From assembly GCA_029252555.1 (NCBI GenBank), contig JAQXBF010000011.1, positions 62,001 to 126,000 on the forward strand: 64,000 nucleotides of DNA, written 5' to 3'. This stretch comes from Porticoccaceae bacterium. GTDB taxonomy: Bacteria > Pseudomonadota > Gammaproteobacteria > Pseudomonadales > Porticoccaceae. A program made the translations under genes and the position numbers. Below the pieces are notes generated by a model, which was given only the letters and a program-made list of their open reading frames with translations, did no database searches and was not told the origin of the DNA. This document shows, piece by piece, positions 9,492 to 20,149 of the stretch. The number at the start of each line of letters is the position of its first letter. Position 1 is the first letter of the stretch.

Positions 9492-10319
9492 TTATTGGGA
9501 TGCGCGATTGCGATACTTCTCTTTATTTTTGCGGCCCTGTTCGTAAAGTTTGGGGCGCAGACGGCGGCGCAATCCGGGGAATAAATAGCTCAAAGTCGTC
9601 ATTCTAGCGCCGAAACTGGGCATAGAAATCTCAGTCTCTTTGCCAGAGGCAATAGCCACAACTGCCTCAGCCACCTGTTCCGCCGAACTCATGGGTTGGG
9701 AGAAAACTATATCTTCAACCTGATCAATCTCATCCATAATAAAGCCGGTGTCAACAGGGCCAGGTGAGACTACACCTACGTTGATATTGGCCTCTTTAAG
9801 CTCGTCAGCCAACGCATAGGTGAAGGCGCGTAGGCCCGCTTTGGTGCCAGAATAGGTAGCGGCCCCCTGCAGTGGTGTGCGCCCTGCCAGAGAGCCAATA
9901 TTGACAATGGCTCCAGCCCCAGCCCGTCGCAAAAACGGAATCGCCGCACAGGACAGCACCATAGGTGCGCGCAAATTAATATCCACCATTGAGGCCACAT
10001 CATTGGGGTCAACCGACTCCAGATCGCCTCGAGAATGCATACCCGCATTATTAATCACCACATCAACCGAACCAAATTTGGCTTCAGCCTTTTTCAGGAG
10101 TTTAAGACATTCCTCAGTACTTGAAACATCCATTGCTACCGTCAGTACCTCACAACGATTGCCGCGCAACTCTTTGGCCATATTGTTTAGCCCGGTACGG
10201 CCTCGAGCCACTAACACTAACTTAGCATTCTGGCCAGCAAATGCCCGGGCGCAGGCAGCGCCAACGCCAGCCGAGGCTCCAGTTACAACAACGGTTTTTC
10301 CTGCAAAGCGACTGTTCAT
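9492..10319 (-). CDS. SDR family NAD(P)-dependent oxidoreductase
   Basis: TGASAGVGAACAR, NNAG, YSGTKAG motifs. Confidence 0.9.
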   Translation of the reverse strand: MNSRFAGKTVVVTGASAGVGAACARAFAGQNAKLVLVARGRTGLNNMAKELRGNRCEVLTVAMDVSSTEECLKLLKKAEAKFGSVDVVINNAGMHSRGDLESVDPNDVASMVDINLRAPMVLSCAAIPFLRRAGAGAIVNIGSLAGRTPLQGAATYSGTKAGLRAFTYALADELKEANINVGVVSPGPVDTGFIMDEIDQVEDIVFSQPMSSAEQVAEAVVAIASGKETEISMPSFGARMTTLSYLFPGLRRRLRPKLYEQGRKNKEKYRNRASQ

Positions 10320-10347
10320 TTCAATACCTTTTTTTTATTATTAAGAA

Positions 10348-11250
10348 CTACAATAGATCGGCCAAAGCTTTTTCCAGCAGAGGATACTGGAAGTTAAATC
10401 CACTGTCTTGGATTTTCCGTGGAATAACCCTCTGCCCCTGCAATAACAGCTCCTCGCCCATCTGTCCAAATAGAATTTTTACCATGAAAGCAGGCATGGG
10501 GAAAATTGCTGGTCGATGCACTGCTGCACCTAGCAGCCTACTGAAAAGGGCATTGCGCAATGGGTTAGGTGCTGTGGCATTCACTGGCCCTGTCAGAGCA
10601 GTATTATTGACGCAGTGCAGAATCAAAGCGGCCATATCGTCGATATGAATCCAGGGCATCCATTGCTGGCCATCGCCAATGGCCCCCCCCAGTGCCAGCT
10701 TAAATGGCGGCAGCATCTTGGCCAGCGCGCCCTCTTCCCCCAGCACTATGCCAGTGCGCAAATAAATCACTCGCACCCCTAATAATTCAAATTGCGCAGC
10801 AGCCTGCTCCCAGTTTTTACACAGCTGGTGAGAAAAATTATCGACTGGTATGCCAGCCTCATCAATTGGCCTGTCCTTTCCATTGCCTGCTCCATAGAAA
10901 CCGATGGCAGAACCACTGACCAGCACTTCAGGCTTCTGCGCTCTGGCGGCAAAAAAACGGTGCAGAGCTTCTGTGGCGCCTATGCGGCTGATAGCAAATT
11001 TTTGCTTGCGAGCCTCTGTCCAGCGGCCTGCTGCCAGAGGCTCCCCTGCCAAATTGACAACAGCATTGATAACCAAGTCATCAGTTAGCACATCTAAGGT
11101 ATCTATCAACTTTGCGGTCTGGGGCAGGCGCAGAGCTGCTGCGGTGGTATCCCGAGTCAGAACAATAACTCGCCAACCCAACTCAGTCGCTTGAATACTC
11201 AGATGGCGGCCAATAAAGCCGCTGCCGCCGGTTATCAAAACAGTTTTCAT
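10348..11250 (-). CDS. TIGR01777-type epimerase-like oxidoreductase (YfcH family)
   Basis: ITGGSGFIGRHL, NLAGEPLAAGRW, SGSAIGFYG, PFKLALGGAIGDGQQWMPWIHIDD. Confidence 0.9.
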   Translation of the reverse strand: MKTVLITGGSGFIGRHLSIQATELGWRVIVLTRDTTAAALRLPQTAKLIDTLDVLTDDLVINAVVNLAGEPLAAGRWTEARKQKFAISRIGATEALHRFFAARAQKPEVLVSGSAIGFYGAGNGKDRPIDEAGIPVDNFSHQLCKNWEQAAAQFELLGVRVIYLRTGIVLGEEGALAKMLPPFKLALGGAIGDGQQWMPWIHIDDMAALILHCVNNTALTGPVNATAPNPLRNALFSRLLGAAVHRPAIFPMPAFMVKILFGQMGEELLLQGQRVIPRKIQDSGFNFQYPLLEKALADLL

Positions 11251-11408
11251 AGACCTTCTCCCAATGGGTTTGCAACCGAAGTTTTATACGACCAAAAATC
11301 ATTATTGGCCACAATAATTATTTTGCTCCTGACTAACTGTATTGGTATTATAAGTAGCCTATATATTCACATCTTTTTCCCAAAAATCAAACACCATCGG
11401 GCATTAAT

Positions 11409-12512
11409 ATGAGTCTTGCTGATAAAGTATTGGCGGTAAACAACGATCTTCCTATTCGCACTGATGAACCTGTGCACAGCGGCAAAGTGCGCTGTGTTTA
11501 CTGGCTAACGGAAGCTGACAGTCGTCGGCTAATCTCGGAAAATAATTATGATGTGGCTCCTGGCGCGCCATTGGCGATTATGGTGATCAGTGACCGCATC
11601 TCAGCCTTTGAATGCATCTGGCACGGCGAAGGTGGCATGAATGGTATTCCCGGTAAAGGAGCTGCGCTAAACGCTATCTCCAACCAGTGGTTTAAACTAT
11701 TTCGCGAACAGGGTCTGGCCGATAGCCATATTCTGGATGTTCCCCACCCATTGGTGTGGATCGTACAAAAAGCTCGGCCCGTCATGATCGAAGCGATTTG
11801 TCGTCAATATATTACCGGCTCTATGTGGCGCTCCTATGCTAAGGGCGAGCGAGATTTTTGTGGCATTCAAATTGCCGAGGGTTTAGAGCGAGATCAAAAA
11901 CTACCCGAGCTTCTTATCACCCCTTCTACCAAAGGAATACTTACGGATATTCCCGGTGTACCAGAAGTAGATGATGTCAATGTTTCCCGATCAGATATCG
12001 AAAATAACTACCGGAGCTTTAAGTTCAACTCGTTGGAAGATATCGATGTCTACGAAAAATTACTTGGCGAAGGTTTTGATGTTATCAGCGATGAGTTAGC
12101 CAAGCTGGACCAGATATTTGTCGATACTAAGTTTGAGTTTGGCTATGTTACCGATCGCGCTGGCAGCGATAAGCTGATTTATATGGATGAAGTTGGGACT
12201 CCGGATTCATCGCGCATCTGGGATGGCCCTAGCTACAGAGATGGCAAGGTAGTGGAGAATTCTAAAGAGGGGTTCCGCCAGTTACTCCTCAGCCACTTCC
12301 CGGACCCGGATATTCTGCTGGATAAAAACCGTATGGAAGAGCGTCACGCTCTCGCGGCAGATAATGCCCTGCCAGAATCAGTGATGATGGCGGTATCGGA
12401 AACCTATGTCAGCATGGCAGAGAAAATCACCGGGCAACCTCTGGTCATCTCGGATAACCCCAAAGCGGAGATTATCCAGATTCTTAAAGAGCAATATGGG
12501 CTTATCGACTAA
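11409..12512 (+). CDS. purC: Phosphoribosylaminoimidazole-succinocarboxamide synthase (long form)
   Basis: [34 protein letters not shown] motifs; 367 aa. Confidence 0.93.
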   Translation: MSLADKVLAVNNDLPIRTDEPVHSGKVRCVYWLTEADSRRLISENNYDVAPGAPLAIMVISDRISAFECIWHGEGGMNGIPGKGAALNAISNQWFKLFREQGLADSHILDVPHPLVWIVQKARPVMIEAICRQYITGSMWRSYAKGERDFCGIQIAEGLERDQKLPELLITPSTKGILTDIPGVPEVDDVNVSRSDIENNYRSFKFNSLEDIDVYEKLLGEGFDVISDELAKLDQIFVDTKFEFGYVTDRAGSDKLIYMDEVGTPDSSRIWDGPSYRDGKVVENSKEGFRQLLLSHFPDPDILLDKNRMEERHALAADNALPESVMMAVSETYVSMAEKITGQPLVISDNPKAEIIQILKEQYGLID

Positions 12513-13909
12513 CATTCAATGATGTTGACTGGCACCTCCAGAACATGGGTCGCCAGGCCACCTCTCGATGTTTCTTTATAGCGCTTATGCATATCTTCAC
12601 CGGTCTTGCGCATGGTGCGAATAACTTTGTCCAGAGATACAAAGTGAGAGCCATCTCCACGCAAGGCCAAACGCGCGGCGTGAATGGCTTTCACTGACGC
12701 CATAGCATTGCGCTCAATACAGGGCACCTGAACCAGGCCACCCACAGGGTCGCAGGTCAACCCAAGGTTATGCTCCATACCAATCTCAGCCGCATTTTCC
12801 ACCTGAGCCGGGTTACCTCCCAGCACCTCGGCCAGCGCGCCAGCCGCCATAGAACAGGCAGAACCCACCTCCCCCTGACAGCCCACTTCAGCGCCACTGA
12901 TCGAGGCATTCTTTTTATACAGAATACCAATGGCCGCTGCCGTTAACAGAAACCGCACTACCATTTCATCAGAAGCATTGGGTACAAATCGCGTGTAATA
13001 GTGCAACACTGCCGGAATAATGCCCGCCGCACCATTGGTGGGGGCTGTAACTACGCGGCCACCGGCGGCATTTTCTTCATTCACTGCCAGGGCATAGAGT
13101 GTCACCCAGTCCAATACAGACAGCGGGTCAGAAATAGCTGCCTCAGGGCGATGCAACAACTTTTGATGCAACTCCCGTGCGCGGCGAGGAACATCAAGGC
13201 CACCGGGCAATATGCCAACGTTGGCTATGCCGTTGCCAACGCAGGACTGCATCACTGACCAAATATCCATAAGCCCTTTTCTAGTCTCTTTCTCAGAGCG
13301 CCAGGCACTCTCATTCTCCAGCATCAAATCAGAGATACTAAGGCAATGTTTCTCGCAGTGCTGTAACAGTTCGTTTGCAGAATCAAAGGGGTAAGCAAGC
13401 TGCCGATTGTCTTCCAAGATACAGTCGGCATCCGTGGCATTGTCATCAACCACAAAGCCCCCACCCACAGAGAAAAAAGTGCGCTTACTCAACTTAGAGC
13501 CAGCCACATCGAAAGCCGTAAAAATCATGCCATTAGGATGAAAAGGAAGGGCCCTGCGACGATGCAATGTAAAATCTGCATCGTGGTCGTAATCAATACT
13601 ATGTTCACCTAGTAGGCAGAGGCGGCCATTGTCACGAATAGCCGCAACCCGCCCGGCAATAGTGGGGACATCGACCTGATCCGGAAGCTCACCCTCAAGC
13701 CCTAACAAAACCGCTTTAGGGGTGCCATGACCCTTCCCCGTGGCCCCCAGCGAACCAAACATCTCAGCAGTTACCCGCCTAACAGCCTCTAAATGCCCAC
13801 CTGCCTTGAGCCCCTGCACAAATTGGTTGCCTGCCAGCATGGGCCCCACCGTATGTGAACTTGAGGGGCCAATACCCACCTTAAATAAATCAAACGCACT
13901 GATCGCCAT
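12509..13909 (-). CDS. sdaA: L-serine ammonia-lyase
   Basis: [24 protein letters not shown]; Fe-S cluster Cys region; [20 protein letters not shown]. Confidence 0.95.
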   Translation of the reverse strand: MAISAFDLFKVGIGPSSSHTVGPMLAGNQFVQGLKAGGHLEAVRRVTAEMFGSLGATGKGHGTPKAVLLGLEGELPDQVDVPTIAGRVAAIRDNGRLCLLGEHSIDYDHDADFTLHRRRALPFHPNGMIFTAFDVAGSKLSKRTFFSVGGGFVVDDNATDADCILEDNRQLAYPFDSANELLQHCEKHCLSISDLMLENESAWRSEKETRKGLMDIWSVMQSCVGNGIANVGILPGGLDVPRRARELHQKLLHRPEAAISDPLSVLDWVTLYALAVNEENAAGGRVVTAPTNGAAGIIPAVLHYYTRFVPNASDEMVVRFLLTAAAIGILYKKNASISGAEVGCQGEVGSACSMAAGALAEVLGGNPAQVENAAEIGMEHNLGLTCDPVGGLVQVPCIERNAMASVKAIHAARLALRGDGSHFVSLDKVIRTMRKTGEDMHKRYKETSRGGLATHVLEVPVNIIEC

Positions 13910-14178
13910 GCTTCAACACTCTGCAACAATATGTCTTGGCTCCAAAGACTATTTAATGGGGCCCGTAACATTTAAAAATAGACCATAGATTTCAGTTTAG
14001 CGACATCTAACGCCATTCAAGTGGAGATGGTAAGTCGTAGTTATAACTGCCGTTATAACAAAACCGACCAAGGCATGGCTGTGCTCGCCAAAGCGCATAA
14101 AAAATGACCTCAGCTATTACATTTACTGGGTGTTTGGGTTAGAGTCCGGTTTTACCAAAATTGATGTGGCAGCCATTA

Positions 14179-14655
14179 ATGACCGAGAAACAAAGTATCA
14201 ATATCGACGCACGCAAACTGTTTAATCTAGGCGCCAATTTATTGGTTGCTGCCTTTGTTAAACAGAAACCAGAAGACGCTAAAAAACTGTTTAAAGACCT
14301 TAAACAGGGAATCAAAGTCAACTCAGGGCAGCTGACTTCTGAAACTACCGGTGCAATTATTCCTATCAAGTTAGAACTGGAACGCAGCGAATATCGCGGT
14401 CAGTTTAACTTTCCTAATTTTAATATTTACGTTAAAGCTCTGCTGCAAAAATTTGAGACTGAATCACGCAAAGACAAAGAGCTGAAAGAACTGCGTACAT
14501 TAACCAACGAGGCCAATGGTGGCATCCTGTTTAATCTTCCCAGCGGCGTACAAATCGGCGATGACATCAATGTGTTAATGATGTCGGTAGAGCCCCTTGA
14601 CGACTGTTTGGTGGTGCGTCTGATGTTTATGGATCCCGATCAGTTTAAGTCTTAA
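14179..14655 (+). CDS. Hypothetical protein (about 158 aa)
   Basis: Clear open frame directly upstream of the LuxR-type gene; no family recognised; start at internal MTEKQ chosen. Confidence 0.6.
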   Translation: MTEKQSINIDARKLFNLGANLLVAAFVKQKPEDAKKLFKDLKQGIKVNSGQLTSETTGAIIPIKLELERSEYRGQFNFPNFNIYVKALLQKFETESRKDKELKELRTLTNEANGGILFNLPSGVQIGDDINVLMMSVEPLDDCLVVRLMFMDPDQFKS

Positions 14656-14680
14656 TTAACAGCCCTAGAAAGGCCAAATA

Positions 14681-15511
14681 ATGAGCAATCAGCTACTGGA
14701 GTTCAGCGATAAGCTTGCGGCGATCATGCCGGAGATCGGCAGCGATAGGCTGCCCTCTCTGCTGCTGAGCATGCTGAATGGGCTGGTACCCTTCGATAAC
14801 GCGCTTATTATTCATTATTTTCAAGGTGAGGCTCCAAAGGTTCACTTCAATGATATCCCTCCCCTGGAGCGCAAAACACAGATTGAGCTATTTGTTAACA
14901 GCGCGTTTCTGCTAGATCCTTTTTACCGAGCCGCTGTCGACAACAAGCAATATGGCTTGCATCGGCTGAGTGATTTGGCTCCTGAGGGGTTTGAAAAAAC
15001 TGAGTACTATCGCAGCTATTTTAAGCATACTGAAATCAAGGATGAGGTCGGCTATATTATTCCTCTTTCCAGCGACCAGTTTCTCAATGTTTCTCTCAGC
15101 CGACTCTCATTTGCCCAGCGTTTTAATCGCACGCAAATAGCTATTCTGTCTGATATTACAGCGGTGGTAGAGGCTATTTGTAAGGCTCAGTGGGGCAATG
15201 AAGTCAGGTCATCTAATACTGCGCCAGACAACCAATTGCCGGGCCAGCTCGATAGTGCTCTGAAACATTTCGGCACCGCTTATTTGACCGATCGTGAATC
15301 TCAGGTGGTGCAGCTTTTTCTGCATGGTCACTCGACCAAATCTATCGCTGAACGTTTGGGTATCTCTCCGGAGACAGTCAAACTACATCGCAAGAATAGC
15401 TATGCCAAGCTGGATGTGTCTTCCCAGGCGGAGTTGTTTTATTTGTTTATTGATTCGCTGGCTAGTTTGACTAGTTATTCTGGTGGTGACCCTTTGGTTG
15501 GGTATTTGTAG
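14681..15511 (+). CDS. LuxR-family helix-turn-helix transcriptional regulator
   Basis: C-terminal LTDRESQVVQLFLHGHSTKSIAERLGISPETVKLHRKNSYAKLDVSSQAEL HTH; N-terminal sensor domain not recognised as autoinducer-binding. Confidence 0.85.
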   Translation: MSNQLLEFSDKLAAIMPEIGSDRLPSLLLSMLNGLVPFDNALIIHYFQGEAPKVHFNDIPPLERKTQIELFVNSAFLLDPFYRAAVDNKQYGLHRLSDLAPEGFEKTEYYRSYFKHTEIKDEVGYIIPLSSDQFLNVSLSRLSFAQRFNRTQIAILSDITAVVEAICKAQWGNEVRSSNTAPDNQLPGQLDSALKHFGTAYLTDRESQVVQLFLHGHSTKSIAERLGISPETVKLHRKNSYAKLDVSSQAELFYLFIDSLASLTSYSGGDPLVGYL

Positions 15512-15640
15512 ACTACTATCTTGTTTTGGGTTCATTTGGGTTAATTACTTCGCGGAGAGCCTCTTTACCCCCCTGTGAGACCGGCCCCACGGGTTCAGTG
15601 ATCTCAAGGGCAAATCTAGGCAAAATACAGAAACAGCAAA

Positions 15641-15667
15641 GAGATGCTTCGCTACGCCCAGGATGGC
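15641..15667 (-). repeat. REP-like dispersed repeat copy 1
   Basis: Minus strand GCCATCCTGGGCGTAGCGAAGCATCTC; similar to copies at 24648, 45435 and 54369. Confidence 0.55.
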
Positions 15668-15688
15668 AATAAGGGGGATAAGAAGTCG

Positions 15689-18256
15689 CTAGGAAAACAC
15701 CAAGTCATCACCTTTCAAGTCACCAGAAATCGTATCCCCCGGCGCATATTTACCCGCCAAAATACTCTCGGCCAATGGATTCTCAATCAACTGCTGAATA
15801 GTACGCTTAAGAGGCCGCGCCCCGTACACGGGATCAAAACCAACGTCCAACAACTTACCTAACACAGCATCTGTCAATGTCAGATTAAGGTCATGGTCAG
15901 CCAGCCGCTGGTTAAGGAGCTCAATCTGGATGTCGGCAATACCACGCAACTCATCCTCAGCCAATGGGTGGAACACCACAGTCTCATCAACACGGTTAAT
16001 AAATTCAGGCCGGAAATGAGCCCCCACAACATCCATCACTGCCGACTTCATAGTCTCATAATTCTCCTCACCAGCCAGCAGCTGAATCACATCAGAGCCT
16101 AGGTTAGAAGTCATCACAATCACAGTGTTTTTAAAATCAACCGTGCGCCCCTGACCATCAGTAAGGCGGCCATCATCCAACACCTGTAGTAGAATATTGA
16201 ATACATCGGGGTGAGCTTTCTCCACCTCATCCAAAAGTAACACAGAATAGGGGCGGCGGCGCACAGCCTCAGTAATATAACCGCCCTCTTCAAAGCCCAC
16301 ATAGCCTGGTGGAGCACCAATTAACCTTGCCACAGAATGTTTTTCCATAAACTCCGACATATCAATGCGCACCATTGCATCTTCACTGTCGAACAAAAAT
16401 TCCGCCAACGATTTACATAATTCAGTTTTACCGACACCAGTGGGCCCCAAAAACAGGAACGAACCATTGGGGCGATTCGGGTCAGCCAGTCCAGCTCGAG
16501 AACGACGCACTGCATTAGAGACTGCAACCACCGCCTCATTTTGTCCCATCACACGGCCGTGGAGAGATTCCTCCATGCGCAGTAACTTATCACGCTCACC
16601 CTCCAACATCTTAGACACTGGAATACCAGTCCATTTAGACACAACCTCAGCAATCTCCTCCTCCGTGACCTTATTGCGTAATAGCTGTTTTTCAACCTGC
16701 TCCTCAGCACCAGCACTAGCCATCTGCTTCTCCAATTCAGGAATAATACTGTATTGAATCTGAGCCATTTGCTCCAAATTACCGGCTCGGTGAGCGGCTT
16801 CCAAATTAACCTTGGCCTGCTCAAGCTCAGCCTTAATATGCGTAGTGCCTTGCATAGAAGCTTTTTCGGCCTTCCATATTTCCTCTAAATCGGCATATTC
16901 CTTTTCTAACTCACCAATATCATCTTCAAGTTTTTTCTGGCGTTTTTTAGCCGCTGCATCGCTGTCCTTTTTGACCGCCTCACGCTCAATTTTTAACTGA
17001 ATCAAACGGCGCTCAAGACGATCTAACTCCTCTGGCTTTGAATCAATCTCCATACGGATACGACTGCCCGCCTCGTCAATCAGGTCAATGGCCTTGTCCG
17101 GAAGCTGCCGGTCAGTGATATAGCGCTGAGATAATTTTGCCGCGGAGACAATTGCGCTATCAGTAATTTCAACACCATGATGCACCTCATAGCGCTCTTT
17201 AAGGCCACGCAAAATAGCAATGGTGTCCTCCTCATTGGGCTCTTCCACCAATACCTTTTGAAAGCGCCGCTCCAGTGCCGCATCTTTTTCAATATTCTGG
17301 CGATACTCATCCAGTGTTGTGGCACCCACACAGTGAAGCTCACCGCGAGCCAGAGCAGGCTTTAGCATATTGCCCGCATCCATCGAGCCCTCAGCTTTAC
17401 CTGCGCCTACCATGGTGTGAATCTCATCAATAAATAAAATAATCTGCCCTTCCTGCTTGGATAGGTCTTTGAGCACTGCCTTTAGACGCTCCTCAAAATC
17501 ACCACGGAATTTTGCACCGGCGAGCAGTGCGCCCAAATCGAGAGTCAGAACACGTTTATTCTTTAAACCTTCCGGCACCTCACCATTGATAATACGTTGG
17601 GCTAACCCCTCAACAATGGCAGTCTTACCTACCCCTGGCTCACCAATTAACACGGGGTTATTTTTAGTGCGCCGCTGCAACACCTGAATAGTGCGACGAA
17701 TCTCATCATCGCGACCAATCACCGGATCTAGTTTGCCCTGCTCAGCGCGCTCAGTCAGATCAATTGTGTACTTATCCAGTGCCTCTCGCTGTCCTTCCGC
17801 ATCGGCATCAGTCACCGCTTCACCGCCGCGTACCGCTTCAATTGCTGCCTTGGCTTTATTGGTATCACCAAACTTGGATAGGGTTTTACCCAATACACCA
17901 CTATCTTCCAGCGCAGCCCAGAGCACCATTTCACTGGAAATAAACTGATCGCCCTTTTGCTGAGCCGCACGATCGGCCATATTCATCAGCCGGCCCAAAT
18001 CTTGCGATAGATTGGCATCACCAGTGGGGGTCGTCACCTTGGCTAACTTATCAAGCTGTGTATTTAAGGCCTCTTGCAGGCTGTTGGCATCGTAGCCAGC
18101 GCGGTTGAGGATGGGCCGCACGGAGCCACCCTGCTGATTGAGCAGAGCCAATAGCAGATGTGCTGGTTCAATTGCAGAATGATCATTGCCCACAGCAATT
18201 GACTGGGCTTCGGCCAGCGCGTTTTGTAGCTGATTGGTTAATTTATCAATTCGCAT
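15689..18256 (-). CDS. clpB: ATP-dependent chaperone ClpB
   Basis: [19 protein letters not shown]; two AAA+ modules ([25 protein letters not shown]); middle coiled coil. Confidence 0.98.
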   Translation of the reverse strand: MRIDKLTNQLQNALAEAQSIAVGNDHSAIEPAHLLLALLNQQGGSVRPILNRAGYDANSLQEALNTQLDKLAKVTTPTGDANLSQDLGRLMNMADRAAQQKGDQFISSEMVLWAALEDSGVLGKTLSKFGDTNKAKAAIEAVRGGEAVTDADAEGQREALDKYTIDLTERAEQGKLDPVIGRDDEIRRTIQVLQRRTKNNPVLIGEPGVGKTAIVEGLAQRIINGEVPEGLKNKRVLTLDLGALLAGAKFRGDFEERLKAVLKDLSKQEGQIILFIDEIHTMVGAGKAEGSMDAGNMLKPALARGELHCVGATTLDEYRQNIEKDAALERRFQKVLVEEPNEEDTIAILRGLKERYEVHHGVEITDSAIVSAAKLSQRYITDRQLPDKAIDLIDEAGSRIRMEIDSKPEELDRLERRLIQLKIEREAVKKDSDAAAKKRQKKLEDDIGELEKEYADLEEIWKAEKASMQGTTHIKAELEQAKVNLEAAHRAGNLEQMAQIQYSIIPELEKQMASAGAEEQVEKQLLRNKVTEEEIAEVVSKWTGIPVSKMLEGERDKLLRMEESLHGRVMGQNEAVVAVSNAVRRSRAGLADPNRPNGSFLFLGPTGVGKTELCKSLAEFLFDSEDAMVRIDMSEFMEKHSVARLIGAPPGYVGFEEGGYITEAVRRRPYSVLLLDEVEKAHPDVFNILLQVLDDGRLTDGQGRTVDFKNTVIVMTSNLGSDVIQLLAGEENYETMKSAVMDVVGAHFRPEFINRVDETVVFHPLAEDELRGIADIQIELLNQRLADHDLNLTLTDAVLGKLLDVGFDPVYGARPLKRTIQQLIENPLAESILAGKYAPGDTISGDLKGDDLVFS

Positions 18257-18294
18257 AACAGTTCCCGAAAAAGTATTTTTGTTGCCTACTATAT

Positions 18295-18323
18295 TATTTG
18301 GGGATGGCTGCGGGACTTTTCAA
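18295..18323 (-). promoter_or_regulatory. Sigma-32-like heat-shock promoter of clpB
   Basis: Minus strand TTGAAA-N14-CCCCAAATA about 40 nt upstream of the clpB start; resembles the CTTGAAA/CCCCATNT consensus. Confidence 0.55.
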
Positions 18324-18361
18324 TAGAGAATAAAACTGAATTGATCAAAATCAATGGGCAT

Positions 18362-18397
18362 AAAAAAACCCCGCTACCTAGAAAAGAGCGGGGTTTT
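18362..18397 (-). terminator. Terminator of the pnt operon (possibly bidirectional)
   Basis: AAAACCCCGCTctt...AGCGGGGTTTTTTT hairpin downstream of pntB. Confidence 0.8.
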
Positions 18398-18415
18398 ATC
18401 CAGCGCTTGCAATAA

Positions 18416-19861
18416 TTAGGCTTGGTTAAGCGCCGTGGTCATTTCAATCACCGCTTTTTTGCCATCGCCATAGACCATCAGGGTATGGTCCATCGCAAAC
18501 AGAGGATTGGGCAGTCCCGCAAAGCCGGGGCTGAGCGACCGTTTAATAACCACCACATTTTTGGCTTTATCCACATTGAGAATAGGCATGCCATAAATCG
18601 GGCTACCCTCTGACTCTCTGGCCATCGGGTTGGTCACATCGTTGGCACCGATAATAATCACTACATCAGTATCTTCGAAAGTAGGATTAATTCTGTCCAT
18701 CTCTACCAGCTTGTCGTAGGGCACTTCTGCCTCAGCCAAAAGCACATTCATATGACCGGGCATGCGCCCTGCCACAGGGTGGATACCATATTCAACTTCA
18801 GCTCCCTTGGCTTCCATTGCATCAGCTAACTCGCGCACTGCATGCTGAGCCTGAGCCATAGCCATACCATAGCCGGGAACAATCACCACGCGCTCAGCCA
18901 TCTCCAGCATCAGCGCCACTTCATCGGGCTGAGCACTGGTGACCTTACCGGCATAGATTTGTTCGGCATCCACCACATCACCACCGGCGGCCATTTTGCC
19001 AAACAGCACATTGGCCAGAGAACGGTTCATCGCCACACACATAATTTGTGTCAGAATTAAGCCAGAGGTACCCACTAAAGAGCCGGCCACGATCAATACG
19101 GTGTTGCCGAGGATAAACCCAGCAAGCGCCGCTGCAATACCGGAGTAAGAGTTAAGCAGCGCAATCACCACGGGCATATCTGCACCGCCAATGGGCATCA
19201 CCAGGAACAGACCCAATAGCAGTGCCAGGCAGACAATGCTAACCATGGCAACGGTATTGCCAGGGTTGAGCACTAACGCAATAACGGCAACCGTAGCCGC
19301 TAATAGCAGAATGCCATTACCAATGGGGCCACCGGGCAAGCCGTAGCTTTTCTTCATGAGCTCTTGCAGCTTGGTAAAGGCGACAAAACTACCAGTGAGA
19401 GTCACTGCACCAATCAGGACCGTGAGGCCGATTGACACCAATGCAATAGTGCCCTCGGCACCCTGCCCAAAGGCACTGGCACTGGTAACCACCGGAGTAA
19501 GCAGTTCGTCAAAGGACGAAGGTGCCGAGCCGAGATTGTCATAGTATTCAGCAAGCGCAATGGTAAGGGACGCACCACCACCAAAGCCATTTAACAGCGC
19601 AACCATTTGCGGCATAGAGGTCATCTGAATCTTCAGTGCCATCGTGGCACCAATAATGCCACCCACCAGAACACCGGCAATAATATAGTTGAAGTTGACG
19701 ATGCTACTGTCGAGTAAGGTAATCACTACCGCAATCAACATGCCCAGCGCCGACAATGTATTGCCCCGCACTGCAGTCTTGGGTTTGGTCAGACCTTTAA
19801 TGCCGAGAATAAACAAAATACCAGCAACCAAATAAACGAAATTAACAATGGAAGGACTCAT
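18416..19861 (-). CDS. pntB: NAD(P) transhydrogenase subunit beta
   Basis: 481 aa; IVPGYGMAMAQAQHAVRELADAMEAKGAEVEYGIHPVAGRMPGHMNVLLAEAEVPYD. Confidence 0.97.
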   Translation of the reverse strand: MSPSIVNFVYLVAGILFILGIKGLTKPKTAVRGNTLSALGMLIAVVITLLDSSIVNFNYIIAGVLVGGIIGATMALKIQMTSMPQMVALLNGFGGGASLTIALAEYYDNLGSAPSSFDELLTPVVTSASAFGQGAEGTIALVSIGLTVLIGAVTLTGSFVAFTKLQELMKKSYGLPGGPIGNGILLLAATVAVIALVLNPGNTVAMVSIVCLALLLGLFLVMPIGGADMPVVIALLNSYSGIAAALAGFILGNTVLIVAGSLVGTSGLILTQIMCVAMNRSLANVLFGKMAAGGDVVDAEQIYAGKVTSAQPDEVALMLEMAERVVIVPGYGMAMAQAQHAVRELADAMEAKGAEVEYGIHPVAGRMPGHMNVLLAEAEVPYDKLVEMDRINPTFEDTDVVIIIGANDVTNPMARESEGSPIYGMPILNVDKAKNVVVIKRSLSPGFAGLPNPLFAMDHTLMVYGDGKKAVIEMTTALNQA

Positions 19862-19864
19862 CGC

Positions 19865-20146
19865 TTACTTCCTCTTAAACATGGCAAGCATGCGATTAGT
19901 AACAAGATAACCACCAACCACATTGATGGTCGCCAAGGTTACGGCGATAAAACCGAGGCCATTGACCAGAACAGGCGAACTGTCGGACCCTGCGGCTAAC
20001 AGCGCGCCTACCAGCGTAATGCCAGAGACAGCGTTGGTGCCGGACATCAATGGCGTATGCAATGTAGGTGGCACCTTGGTGATCAGCTCAACACCGAGAA
20101 ATAACGACAGCACAAACAGCGCCAATAATAGAATTAAAATTTCCAT
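19865..20146 (-). CDS. pntA2: NAD(P) transhydrogenase subunit alpha, membrane part
   Basis: 93 aa, TPLMSGTNAVSGITLVGAL; between pntB and the soluble alpha subunit. Confidence 0.92.
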   Translation of the reverse strand: MEILILLLALFVLSLFLGVELITKVPPTLHTPLMSGTNAVSGITLVGALLAAGSDSSPVLVNGLGFIAVTLATINVVGGYLVTNRMLAMFKRK

Positions 20147-20149
20147 GGT

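Noticed and set aside
9296-9607. ORF 9296..9607 + between the hydrolase and SDR genes
   Set aside because: Overlaps the 3' end of the SDR gene and shows no recognisable protein pattern.
13740-13988. ORF 13740..13988 + over the sdaA 5' region
   Set aside because: Antisense to conserved sdaA coding sequence; low-complexity translation.
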